From positions 34,661,944 through 34,725,943 of the forward strand of contig JASWHV010000019.1 of NCBI GenBank assembly GCA_030760725.1: a stretch of DNA of 64,000 bases. The letters are read 5' to 3'. Source of the DNA: Neostapfia colusana (Eukaryota > Streptophyta > Magnoliopsida > Poales > Poaceae). Under the pieces are notes generated by a model. The model was not told where the DNA came from, did no database searches, and worked only from the letters and a program-made list of their open reading frames with translations. The translations under genes were made by a program, and so were the position numbers. Positions 21,294 to 32,385 of this stretch are shown piece by piece; positions within the stretch are counted from its first letter, which is position 1; each line of letters begins with the position of its first letter.

Positions 21294-24200
21294 TCCAGTT
21301 AGTAAAGATCACTTGGCTTTATCTCTTCCCTGCTTCCTTTGATCTCCACTCCAATGACTTGATGTCCTTCACGTAGATGCTACACGTAATGCATATGCAC
21401 AATTGTTTAATTGTAAAGACTTTGCTACAAGTTCTAATAACAATTTTTCAAAAACTAGAACTCTGTTTAAGAATTTAAAATGACAGTGGTGCTAGTGGTT
21501 TGGGTTTGGATCTAAGCACATGATTAATGCTAAGGGGTTCCCCCCCTTCTATATTGATCATCTTAAGTGGTTTAAACAGAACAGGGGTGATCCAAAGCTC
21601 CAATGGAGCGGAGAATTTTCATGTGAGTTCCTTGTCACAAGAAAACCCTCTGGACCAAAAATTAGCACTTTTCATTTAGTGGTTTGTTCAGAATAATTTT
21701 CTAAGCAATTAAGCAAAGAAGAATTAATTCTGAGATCACACCCATGTTCATGCCAAACTTATTGAACTACAATTTCAATTATAGCTCATAGAGTTTGCAT
21801 GAATTTCCCTAGCATTTTTTGAGCTAAGATCTGCCCCGAACTGAATTTCCAAGTTTTGGAAATTCTCTGAAAATGTTTCTGTATTCAGTTGAATACAGAA
21901 ACTTGAAATCAGAATTACCCTAACTAAATCAACTCCAAATGAGCTGAAACTTTTACAGGGGTTCACTAACACCCTAAAGACTATTCTTGCAAAACTTGAG
22001 GATTTTTGGACGAGCCAAACTCCCTCACAAATTCTTTTGCTTAAAAGCTTTAAAGAATTTTCCAGAATTTTTATTGGTTTTCATGCAAATTGGGTTGCAT
22101 ATTTGGATAGATCTTGTCAAGATGAATCTAACCGAATTTGAATCACCCAATTTGGAGTTTCCTAGCACATGTTATGAATTTCCAAACTTTGTTTGAAATC
22201 TGGAATTAATTTCCTACAGACAATCTAACTGGACCCACTGGTTAAAAGGGCAGCCAATAGAATTCAAGGACACAAGGCTACAGGGTTTGCCCGCGCAAAG
22301 CCACACTGGATCACACGCCACAACCGATCCAGATTTTAAATCTTCAGCTGCTGACACGTGGGCCCGATGGTGGTCTTCTTCTTCCTCGGCCGGTTTCCCG
22401 CGCCCGCGCCTCCCCCTCGCCGGCGCACCACTGGAGTTCGCCGGACCCGACTTCCCGGCCACCTCTCGGCCGGAGACTCGCCGCCTGTTTGTTTGGGAAA
22501 TCGGGGAACATGCCTACGGGTTTGGCTCGGGCTGCCGGTGGCCGGACTATCCTCGGCGACGAGCCGCGGCCTTCGGTGACGATCGGCGGCGTCGTCCGGC
22601 CCTTGTAGCCCGCCAACAGCTCAACCGAACCGCCCAAAAGTACCAGTAGAGGATGGGCTAGCTCGGCATGGCCTTAACGTGGCTCGGAAACGGTGGCAAT
22701 CCAGTTGTCACCGTGCGCCCGAATGGCGTGGCAACGTCCGAGCTCGGGGACGCGAGAAATAGCTCACCCTCGGTCAATTTCTAGCCAGGGTTGTGAAGGG
22801 AACTTAACCGCTAGCCAGTCTAGTGCACATGTGCACGATTTGGTGGCCTAAAAACAACAATTACGATCGAATTTTGAGGATTTCTTATCCGGGGTCTCTT
22901 CGCACGTGCCGAGAGCAAATCACCAAATTCTTGCTCAGGAGATCATGGCTCGAGTGGAGGCTTGGCGAGGAGCAGCAGGGAACTCTGGCGCTTCTCTGGG
23001 TGTCCCAGCTCGGCCGTGAAAGCCCCTTGGTGGCGCTGTCCACGTGAGTCCCTTTGTGGTCCGCTTTCGGGTCACTGCACGCACAAGCCGTTCTTGGTCG
23101 GGGTAGCCGAAAATCCCACGGTCTAGTGCTGAGGAGGGAGCAGCGGACCCATCTGTGCCTTTCTGCAGCTTGGGGAGCTCTGTGGCACGGTTTTGGCTGC
23201 CTCCCGACGATCATCGACGGAGCGGCCGTGAGCGGCTCTGTCCTGCTCGTGTGCGAGGAAGGGGGGGCAGAGCCTCGGCCTGCTTTGTACACGAAGGGAT
23301 CGACTTGCCCGCGGATAAGGGCGCCAGCCGGCCTCCAGCGCGATGAGTTTGCGAGAGGAGGTGGCGCTCGGATGAGTTCCGGCTGCTTCGTGCGGTTTAT
23401 GAGAGAGGGTAAAACAGGCCACGCTTTGCTCGGCTGTGGTCGAGTGGAGCGCACCGAGTGCGAAGGAATATCGGAACTGGTCGACAGTGCGAGGAGAAAA
23501 CAGGGCGGTGGCCGCTGCTTCGAGTCCCGGTGGCGCCCTGCGACTGCTTGAGCCGAGCTCGCGTCTGAACCGCGCTGCATTGGTTGCTTCAGTGGAAACA
23601 GAGAAACAACAGTTCAATTACTTCAGTTGTAAGTCTCCCCTCTCTAATGACATGTGGGGTCCACCCCTCTCCTCTCAAAAGATCTTCAAATTTTTGACAC
23701 ATTGTAAATTCAGCTATGAGGGACCCAAATTCAAAAGCCAATTTGCCATTTGACAATTTGTGCCACAGTTTCAAACTTAAATTCAAATTTGGATGGGATT
23801 TACAAGTGCCTTTGATATTCATATCAAAGCCCCTCCAAATTTGCTCAAAACTTGGCTCCCTCATAATTTGGACCTGAGGAATTCAAATATGTCCTCTGAT
23901 CTTTGAGTTGGCCATTGAAAATACAAATTTTTAGACAACAGTTTGAATTTCCCCTTTTAAAAAATGGCCTTCATTTCCTTGAAGTAAACCATTTAATTCA
24001 AACTGAAATTTCAGTCCTCTTTGGTGATGACCCATCTGAATTTTGGTGAAACACATTGGTTTGCTCCTAGCCCCAGCTTGATCAATCTTGGCCCCAAGCT
24101 GAACCTCACAAGTTCAGTTTTGACCATGCCCTTCAAATTTGAATTTGAAGGTGATCTCAAACAATGCTTTGGACAAATGGTATATGAGCTTAAAATCCCT

Positions 24201-24862
24201 CCCATTTTGGAACTTAAGCTCTTCAATACCTGAGGACTGCAATGGTCATCTCGTATATATGCTTTTGGACCATCTGAACATGAATGCTTTGCAAGGGTTC
24301 AAAACTGGGGTTTAAACTTCCCTCCCCTCTACTCATAGAGAATGTGCCTATGTGTTAGGTTTTTGGGAGTGAAATCCTTCCCTAGGTTAACATGTGTTCA
24401 GTATGAGCTAAAGAACATTTTAGCTCTCCCCACATGTCCAGGTTTGAGTTTATCATTTCATGTGACATAACTCAAGTCATTTCCCTTGCCTTAACATGTT
24501 TGAATTCAGCATGAACCCAATCCTTTTTAGCTCACCCTCAAATCACAAAGTTGCCCCCACATTCTCCTCAATTCAAATGTATGAGGCTCCATGTGTATAC
24601 AAAAGTTTGGCGGCAATTTGAGCTGATCCTTCGAGACTAAAGACCTTGTCTTCATTCTTTCTCATCCACATGCATGATTACACATGAGCTCAACTTCACC
24701 TTGGTCCAACACATCCAAAGGCATGCTTGAACCCATGTGGTTGCACCTCATGTATACCGTCCCATGTAAGAATGTTTTTGTAAGTCCCATTTTTCAAGAA
24801 CCAGAAACACGATGATGTTCAATCACCCGTTTCTTTGCATTCACATTTTTGTGACTTTTACA

Positions 24863-25800
24863 TTCCTCCCCCCTTAAAAAGAATCTCATCCCGAGATTCC
24901 AAAGAAAAACGAGACGGGAGAGGTAATTTCAATCTGCATGATGATAAAAGTTCTGAATCTTTTTATCAATAGTTTGAACCGGTCGCGCGGTGTAGACACG
25001 ATCCGGCTTTCACTAGTCAATTCCTTCTGTGCGGATCATGATGGTAGCGTTAAGGCACTTCCGTAGCTGCGACACATGAAGTATGTCGTGAATACCAGCA
25101 AAGCTTGCCGGTAGTTCTAGCCGGTAAGTCACGATCCCACATATCTCCGTGATAGCCGTCGAAATGCAACGGTCTATGCCTTTGACCATCATGACTTTTC
25201 CTTCGGGATTGAACAGCCTCCAAGTTCGCTTCTATCGTTCGAACTCAGTCATTAGCTTTGTTGACTAACCAACCCCGGTCAGTACCCTCCTGCCGTACTC
25301 ACACCACTTTAGTGGTGTGCGACATTTCCGGCAGTCTAGAGCTTCATATTACGAGGTATCACTATATGGTCTTTAAACCATAGAGTACACTCATTGTCCT
25401 TTATAGTGATGACATTGAGTGAACGACAATCAATACTTAATCTTAGTGTCTCATCGTTCTTCTTAACGAACAGCGCAGAGCAACTGCAAGGTGATGAGCT
25501 CGGTCATATAAAACCTTTGCTCATCAGTCCACTTAGTTGCTCCTTCACTCCGTTAGTTCATTGGGTGCCATCTTATACAGCCTTCGTGAAATCGGTGTTG
25601 TTTCCGGCGTCAGTTCAATCTTGAACTTGATGTCCCGTTACCCGGCATTTCCCGGTAACTCATCGGAAACATATTGGATGTTCACGTCCCACCAGACTAT
25701 CCTCGAATTTAATCACTTTCGTGGGATAGGCCTAACCCGTTCTCTTTGCTGTACAGAACGGACCCTTCTGCCATCATCCAGATTCTTGATCCGTTGAACA
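24863..25800 (-). pseudogene. C pol remnants (integrase end, spacer and RT start only)
   Basis: Next to the LTR comes the PPT (TTCCTCCCCCC on the plus strand, 24863-24873) and the GAATCTC hairpin (24881-24899, one base mutated). Then come frameshifted remains matching the integrase C-terminal/chromodomain end of B (to about 25345), a jump to the short WFKDRIV spacer region (about 25350-25390), and another jump to the RT N-terminal region (about 25395-25700; AELKEQL and SALFVKK-like on the minus strand). Gag, the protease core, the RT active site, RNase H and most of integrase are gone. I infer at least two separate deletions from the homology jumps. Confidence 0.75.
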
Positions 25801-26936
25801 GCATTTTCATAACTCAAGTTGAATACAAAAGTTAGATTTAACTTCAGTATCTTTTCAACGAGTATTTATACGCCTTCAGATCATCTCTGGATCAAAAGTT
25901 ATGATTTCTCAAAGATGACAGAATTCCTGGATAAAATTTGCCAGCATGACCTTTGTATGTGGCTACTTTTACCACAGTTGTATATAAAAATACAATAAGA
26001 ATCTGCACAAACTCTGAACTACAACAATGTTGCATATTCATAACCTTTCCAATGGTGTATCATAGGCTCCTTAAGGATTTTTCTACAGGAAGTTATGGCT
26101 TAAAAACAGAAAGGTCCATAGAGGTTTTTCTGCTGTCCTGGTTCTGGACAGTTTGCCTTCAACTGGACTTCTCACCCAATTAACGTGTGATTTTGCTCTG
26201 AAGGTCTACAAGAAAGTTGTAGAGCACTTGAAAAGATTCCCAGAAATGTATCATACACCTTAATTGGATCAAGCTACTCAGAGTTATGCGCTGTTAAAAT
26301 CCAGCAAGAATTCCTGCCGGAAACAGAGCACTCTGTTTTTGAAATCTTTGAAACCTAAACCTTCTCTCATTTGAATCTTAGCTCAAAATAAGAGTTCGGT
26401 AACTAATACTTATTTGAAGCTTCCATTTTTAGTTGAAAGTTAGCTCATGAATCATTTCTTCATAGGGAAGAGGTTATTAAGTGTGCTACGGTGTCGATGC
26501 ACCGTAAGAAACATGTCGGTACTACGTTGCCTCTCCAAAAGAAAATCCTACCCGGATTATACCGGCATATACGTGTTATCAGTGGCACTAAGACGGTCTC
26601 TCACACACGTGTACTACACGGGATACGTACGTGGTTAGTACCTGCAGAAAGACACTCAATAGTGGTGCACTCAATGGTTGTTTCATTTCAGGCAGTTCTA
26701 TATTTGAAAGTAAATACAAACGCCCGTATCATTGCCATACGGCCGTCCTTGAGTTAAGCCATGTCTCAAAGTACGTAATCGTGTTTCAACACCACACGAC
26801 GGGGAACCCGAGTATATCATGAACGGGTCGTCACGGTTGGGAATGTTATCAACCCAACAGATACCACCTACTGCCCTGCAGGGAACGCCGATGGCAAGCG
26901 CTGCGTATGTCCTCCTGAGCTATTTCCAGACGAACA
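25801..26936 (-). other. C 5' leader, gag-side part
   Basis: Homologous to A's leader (36900-38000), read on the minus strand. It includes CTTTCTGCAG|GTAC (boundary 26642/26641) and the palindrome CCCTGCAGGG (26874-26883). No ORF is supported. Element B is inserted at 26936, and the leader resumes at 55491. Confidence 0.75.
26932..26936. repeat. TSD of B, left copy (gaaca)
   Basis: Exact match to 55486-55490. Confidence 0.9.
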
Positions 26937-29900
26937 TGTAGGGACCACCCCGTGGTTCACCCACTCCAGGATCGCATAGGGTGGTGCTGTGCGATGCGGC
27001 ACCCAACAGCACACACGAAAAGAATAAAGAACAACATACAAACTTTTATTTGATATAAAACAGCGGAAGTCTTTTTACAAAACTTAATTATACAGCGGAA
27101 GTTATATACATAGCTACTCTCAAATCCTAACTAAGCAAAAGTGCAGCCGTCCAGCCCAGGGATGCTACACACTAGCAGCATGGAACCGGAGAATCACAGC
27201 GGCGTGCAGGGCTCCAGCTCGGTCGTGTAACCCGACGGGGGCATCGCCTCGTCCTCGGAACCTTCCTCATAACTCTCACCTGCACACAGCTCAAAAATTG
27301 CAACCGTGAGCACGAAGGCTCAGCAAGTCTTAACCGTCAACCCTAGGCATGGAACTCTACATGCAAGGATGTGTAAGATAGGGAAAGGACTTTGCCATAA
27401 AGACACGCCTACATCTTGATCCTTATTTTCCGTTTTATAGCAACAGTTTAATGAGCCTTAGGCAACCCTCACATCGGAAGTCCACAACCAAACAAGAAAC
27501 GCTTTCCTCCGATGTGGTGAGGCCCAAAGTGGAATATAAACTTAATTAGCTCTATAACTACAGCATACAAGGTTTTCAAGACATTAATAGATCAATACAG
27601 CATTTTCAGTTGGCTTATTTCACTTCTTACTACATCACAGCGCAGTGAACAAGCGGGTACTCAAATAACCGCGAGGGACGGTGATTGCAATCAAGACACA
27701 CCCGGATAACACGTTGCATACACCCACTTTCAGAAGCGTGATTCCACACCCCTTCCTACTCTGTTGTATGCAACAACCTTTCAAAGGCAACCCAAATGCC
27801 GAACCGGTCCATCCGTAACGGGTAGGAGGTTCCCGCGTGGAGCGTGACTGTGCCCACCGGCAGATTTACACCTTGCTACCCTCAACCCACTCCTATTTAC
27901 GGTTGGGTAAGCCTCGGCACCCAGGTTAACCAATTACATCGGTTTCCTGGTTCCCATATGCCAGTATGCATCCGGTACTGTTCGATACTTGTCCAGCAGG
28001 GCCGCACACGGACGGTCCTCAACCGACACCAACAGGGCTACGCACGTGAGACCTCTGCTCACTGCATCCTATCCCCCCTGCTGGGTCTCATTTTTTTACA
28101 ACTCAAGCCATTATCTACCTCTTTTCTTTCCGGGTGACAAGTACTATCTCGCGAGTAGCTTCCAACCACTCGACTTCTACCGAGATCCAATACATTAGCA
28201 TGGCATTCTCTACTCGCCGAGTTTATAAACTACCCAACCCTCCATAGGATTTAAAGAGGCTATGCAAGTGGGGTTTCAATCACCCTAACTCTAATGCAAA
28301 CATTCAACCTAGACATAAATGATACAAACGAAAACTTTATAAAAGGTACTTAAGTGCAAACCGGGGCTTGCCTGGTTGAGAGTTAAACGGGAAGTTAGCT
28401 TCTGGTGGCAGGATGTCCAAAGGCTCCGGCGTATCCTCAACTTCGGTCACTATTATGAAATGTAATAAAATACATGTACAAGTATTAAGGCTTTATAAGA
28501 ATTGAAATACTATTCATAGCTATTGCTATTTAGGATCCTTAATTGGCTTTGGGAATTTTACAGTGGATACTAGAATCTCTAAGGATGATTTGAGCCAAAT
28601 TTGGACGCATGTCATTGCACAATGTAGTCTTTAAAATTCCTACAAGTACAATGCTTCTCTGAAATTTTTGCCCAATTCAAGAGCTTTGACATAGCTAGAA
28701 ATGGAAGATCTGATTAGGGCAAGTCTCCATGGTTCTAACAAAATTGGTTTCACCATTTTTGGAGCTACCATCAGAGAGATATGAATTTTTGATGTTTGGA
28801 CAGGAGTGCTGAAATAGTTTCTGTTTAAATTGGAATTCCCAAATAAAGGCTGAACTTGGGAAGGTAATTTGACCTAGCAAATGAACTCCACTGAAGCCCA
28901 AATTTTTATTGGCGATCAGTATCTATGAAGAGGATTTGCTGCCCAATTTTGGGAATATTTCATAAAGAATTGCTCCTGTAATAAATCCCTGAAGGATTTA
29001 CTGAAAACCATTCTACAGAAATTCCTGGGAATTTTCATAGCCTAAAATTGGTTTCTATGTGAAGTACTCCTCATGAGAATTCCAACAAAATTGGTTTCAC
29101 TCTTTTTGAAGTTTTCTACACAAAGTTATGGCCTTGTAAGGATCAGCTAATTTCCTGGAATTATTTCTCTAATAGAAACTTCAAATAATTGGGCTGGGCC
29201 CACTGTTTTAAATCGGACCAGTGAGATCTCGGCAACACCGGGGTCTACGGGGTTATTCCCGCGCAGCCGCACTGGATCCGGCGCCACAGGCCGATCCCCG
29301 CGCGTATACGGAGGCTGACCGTTGGGACCCGGCCCTCCTTCGTCTTCCTCGCGCTGCCCGCGCCTCCCGCAGCGGCGCACGCCGGCAAGGCTCGCCGGGA
29401 CGGTGTTCCTCTGGTCCAAACTTCATCAAACTCACCGCTCCCCCATATTTAATCCCACTGAGCACTGTGGGAGGGTCGCCGGCGGCCGCGGCTCACCGGA
29501 AACCATCGCGCACCGGTGGCAGCAAGGTATTGAACTCCGGCGAGGTCGGGAACCCTTATTCCTCCATCATACGATTGATTCTCGGGCTCTAGAGCATCAG
29601 TGAATGATGTAGGAGCCCGTAAGGGTCCTGGCCGCCGGTGAAACAGCCGGCAACCGAGGGCTCCACGGCGACCCGAGGTGCTTTTGCACCGGCGACTAAG
29701 AAAACAGCTAGGGATCCCTCGTTTCTTAATGTTTTTGCTTGGTTCTTCGTCGAGGAGAGGCGCTAGGAAGTAGACAAGCTCTGTGCAAGCTTACTCGAGG
29801 TCTAAAGGATCGTGCACCACGAATTTTTGGCTAGACCGCGCACTACCCGTCGGTGTACCGTTTGGGGAAACGGTGAAATTCTCGCCACCGGTTCTAGCAA

Positions 29901-30989
29901 TCGCTAAACGGCTTCCGGCTACACGATCAGGACATGTAAACGCACATTTCTTGTGTAGGGAAGGGGCGGTGACACCTGCCGTAGCGTGCTGTCCACGGCG
30001 ACCTCCCTTGGTTCTTCCACGTTCACCAGAGAATCGTGGTTATTTTGCCAATATCTGGAGCAATCACGTTCAGGACAGGGAAGGAGAGGTGCTGGATGGC
30101 TAGAGCACTGGTGGGCGCAGCTATTCGCTGTTGGACGCTCGAGCAACCGAGCTCAGTAGCTGCGGCGTGATCGGGAGGAACGGCGGCGGTGTTCTGGGCG
30201 AAAGAAACGGCGGAGGCGCGGTTTATAGCAGGGGAAGAAGTGAAACAGCTCCGGCGCACCCCTTGCCATGATCCAACCGAGCCACCGAGGCAGCAGGTGG
30301 TGGCGCGGGCTCTCCCTCGGGTGCGGGTTCAACCGGGAGCTGGCGCGCTCCCGCTGTTCGACCGCCATCGGTTGAGGCGGTAGCTCCTGTGGGTGGCTGA
30401 CAAATGGGCCCCACCTCCCCCCTTTGTTTAATCAAATTTTCCTGATATTTTCTATACAGCAACTCAACATTAAAGGTTTTACTTCACCCCAAAGTTAAGT
30501 TTGAATTTGCTGAATTCAAATGGTTTGAATTCAGGCGTGAAATTTGGATGTGGTTTGATCATTTGAATTTGAAAATTGAGTTTGAATTCTCCACTTTGTA
30601 TTGCCTCAAAAATATAGCAAACCAGCTCCAGAATTTCCAACTTTTGGCATGGCTGCTCATTCAAAGGTGGAGAACACATTTGTGGAACCAAATTTTGAAT
30701 TTGAGGGAATTGGAATTTGAAACTGAATTTGAAATTCAGATTAGAGGGCTTCTCCTTTTAATCCCAAACAAATATTAAAACTCCTCCAAATGAGCTGAAA
30801 ATTGGAAGGTTGAATATTTGGACTATGAAGATACAAGTTGTGCATTTAGATCTCCATGTTTGGAAGTTTTGGGAAGTCTAAACCCTCACTTTGAACTTAC
30901 CCCATTATAATTCAAAGTTTTAATTCTCCTCATTTTTCATAAGTGCATATGAGCAGAATTTTCTTGCTACCACTTTTGGAGATTTTACA
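26937..30989 (-). repeat. B 3' LTR (4053 bp)
   Basis: Bounded by TGTAGGGA and TTTTACA on the plus strand. On the minus strand it carries the conserved block near 28360, the AAACCGATGTAA hairpin near 27930-27955, the U3 hairpin (27470-27516), TATA (27433-27439), donor CAG|GTGAG (27280/27279) and poly(A) signal AATAAA (27045-27050). Confidence 0.94.
27470..27516 (-). other. U3 hairpin with invariant loop (B 3' LTR)
   Basis: Perfect 9-bp arms CACATCGGA (27470-27478) and TCCGATGTG (27508-27516), extended by CCTCA/TGAGG with one bulge. The loop holds the conserved 20-mer with one change (GGTTG for GATTG). The other B LTR has one arm substitution. Confidence 0.75.
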
Positions 30990-31026
30990 TCCCTCCCCCC
31001 TTAAAAAGAATCTCGTCCCGAGATTC
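30990..31026 (-). promoter_or_regulatory. B polypurine tract and hairpin
   Basis: Minus-strand PPT (plus strand TCCCTCCCCCCTT) adjoins the LTR edge. The inverted repeat GAATCTCG (31008-31015) and CGAGATTC (31019-31026) lies just inside it. Confidence 0.85.
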
Positions 31027-31053
31027 CAAAAGAAATGCAAAGCGGGGAAAACT

Positions 31054-32385
31054 TTACCGGGTATATAATGATAGCAAGTCCGGATAATTGGTTTGTAGAT
31101 AATCCTCGCTTTCCCATGTCGCCTCGTCAGCGGTATGGTTACTCCACAAGACCTTGTAGAACTATAAGGTTCGATTTCTTGTGGCACGAGTCTTTTCATC
31201 GATAATCCGGATCAGATACTCCGTGTACGTGAGGTCCGGTTGAAGAACTTCTATGTCTTCAGTGCGGATTTTAGCTGAAGGTTTGAGGCATTTTCTCAGC
31301 TGAGAGATGTGGAAGACATTGTGAATGCCTGCGAGCGACGCCGGTAACTCCAGGCGATAGGCCACGGGTCCGCATCTTTCAATGACGGCGAACGGGCCAA
31401 TGAATCATGGCGCAAGTTTACCCTTCACTCCAAAACGGTGAACTCCCTTCATCGGAGACACACGGACATAAACATGGTCCCCGATGTCGAAGTGGAGAGG
31501 GCGGCGTCTTTTATCCGCATAGCTCTTCTGACGAGATTGAGCAGCCTTAAGATTGGCTTGTATTACTCGCACTCGTTCTTCAGCTTCATTCACAAGTTCA
31601 ATGCCGTAGATAACCCGCTCGCCGGACTCGCACCAGTTGAGAGGTGTGCGACATTTCCGGCCGTAGAGAGCTTCATACGACGCCATCTTAATGCTAGCTT
31701 GATAGCCATTGTTGTAAGAAAACTCCGCCAACGGCAAATGATCGTCCCAATTCTTGCTGTGGTGGATGGCACAAGCACGTAGCATGTCTTCAAGCACTTG
31801 ATTCGCCCGTTCAGTTTGACCATCTGTCTGCGGGTGATACACGGAGCTTCGGATCAGTTTAGTCCCCAACGATACGTGCAGCTGTTCCCAAAACTGAGAG
31901 ACGAACAGAGCACCGTGATCTGAAATGATGGAGCGGGGAACACCGTGCAAACATAAGATCTTTGCAATGTACAGCTCCGCATATTGCTTGGCCACGTACT
32001 TTGCATGTACGGGGATAAAATGAGCCAACTTGGTTAGTCGATCGACTATCACCCAAATCGAGTCATGTTTGTGAGACGTGAGAGGTAAACCAACAATGAA
32101 GTCCATGCTGATATCCTCCCACTTCCACGCCGGAATGTTCAATGGTTGCAGCTGTCCGGCTTTACGCATATGGTCGGCTTTCACCCGCCGACACGTATCA
32201 CATTCGGATACGTATTTTGCGATCTCTCTCTTCATCCGTGTCCACCAAAACCTGGTTTTCAGATACTGGTACATCTTGTTGCTGCCCGGATAAATAGGAT
32301 ACTTGGACAAATGAGCCTCGTCCAAGATTTTCTTCCGAAGCTTCATGTCACGGGGTACCACTATACGGTCTTTAAACCATAGAGT
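31054..32385 (-). pseudogene. B pol, C-terminal part: integrase and chromodomain
   Basis: Continuation of B's reading frame after the A insertion. It holds the integrase H-H-C-C finger (HLSKYPIYPG...CDTCRR), the DDE core (MDFIVG, SDHGALF, TERANQ), the GPF-like module and a chromodomain-like end. The frame matches that of the part at 46649-47530 across A. Stops at 31405 (TGG to TGA) and 31162 (TGG to TAG) interrupt it, and the natural stop is TAA at 31054-31056. Tekay-clade chromodomains are thought to steer integration to heterochromatin; that is family knowledge. Confidence 0.9.
32381..32385. repeat. TSD of A, left copy (agagt)
   Basis: Exact match to 46649-46653. Confidence 0.92.

Larger units (their letters stand above)
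19730..24862 (-). repeat. C 3' LTR (5133 bp)
   Basis: Starts TGTGAGGG and ends TTTTACA on the plus strand. Read on the minus strand it has the same module order as LTR G: the GCAAGCCCCGG block (about 21252), two tandem U3 hairpins (20278-20322 and 20388-20431), a TATA box (20256-20262), a splice-donor-like site (20089/20088) and the U5 hairpin near 19800. It has segments near 20165-20210 and 23270-23330 that its partner LTR lacks, so the partner carries deletions. The arm ACCTGTAAAAC and its partner TTTTACAGG are both changed at the same paired position relative to the other LTR. Confidence 0.92.

Noticed and set aside
22344..23617. Long overlapping ORFs (up to 231 codons) in the GC-rich part of C's LTR
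   Set aside because: Open in several frames on both strands, no recognisable domain, frames not kept between the two LTR copies. Typical of GC-rich non-coding sequence.
31438..31782. 114-codon plus-strand ORF inside B pol (also seen opposite A and D)
   Set aside because: Antisense shadow of the conserved integrase reading frame. It appears wherever integrase is conserved.
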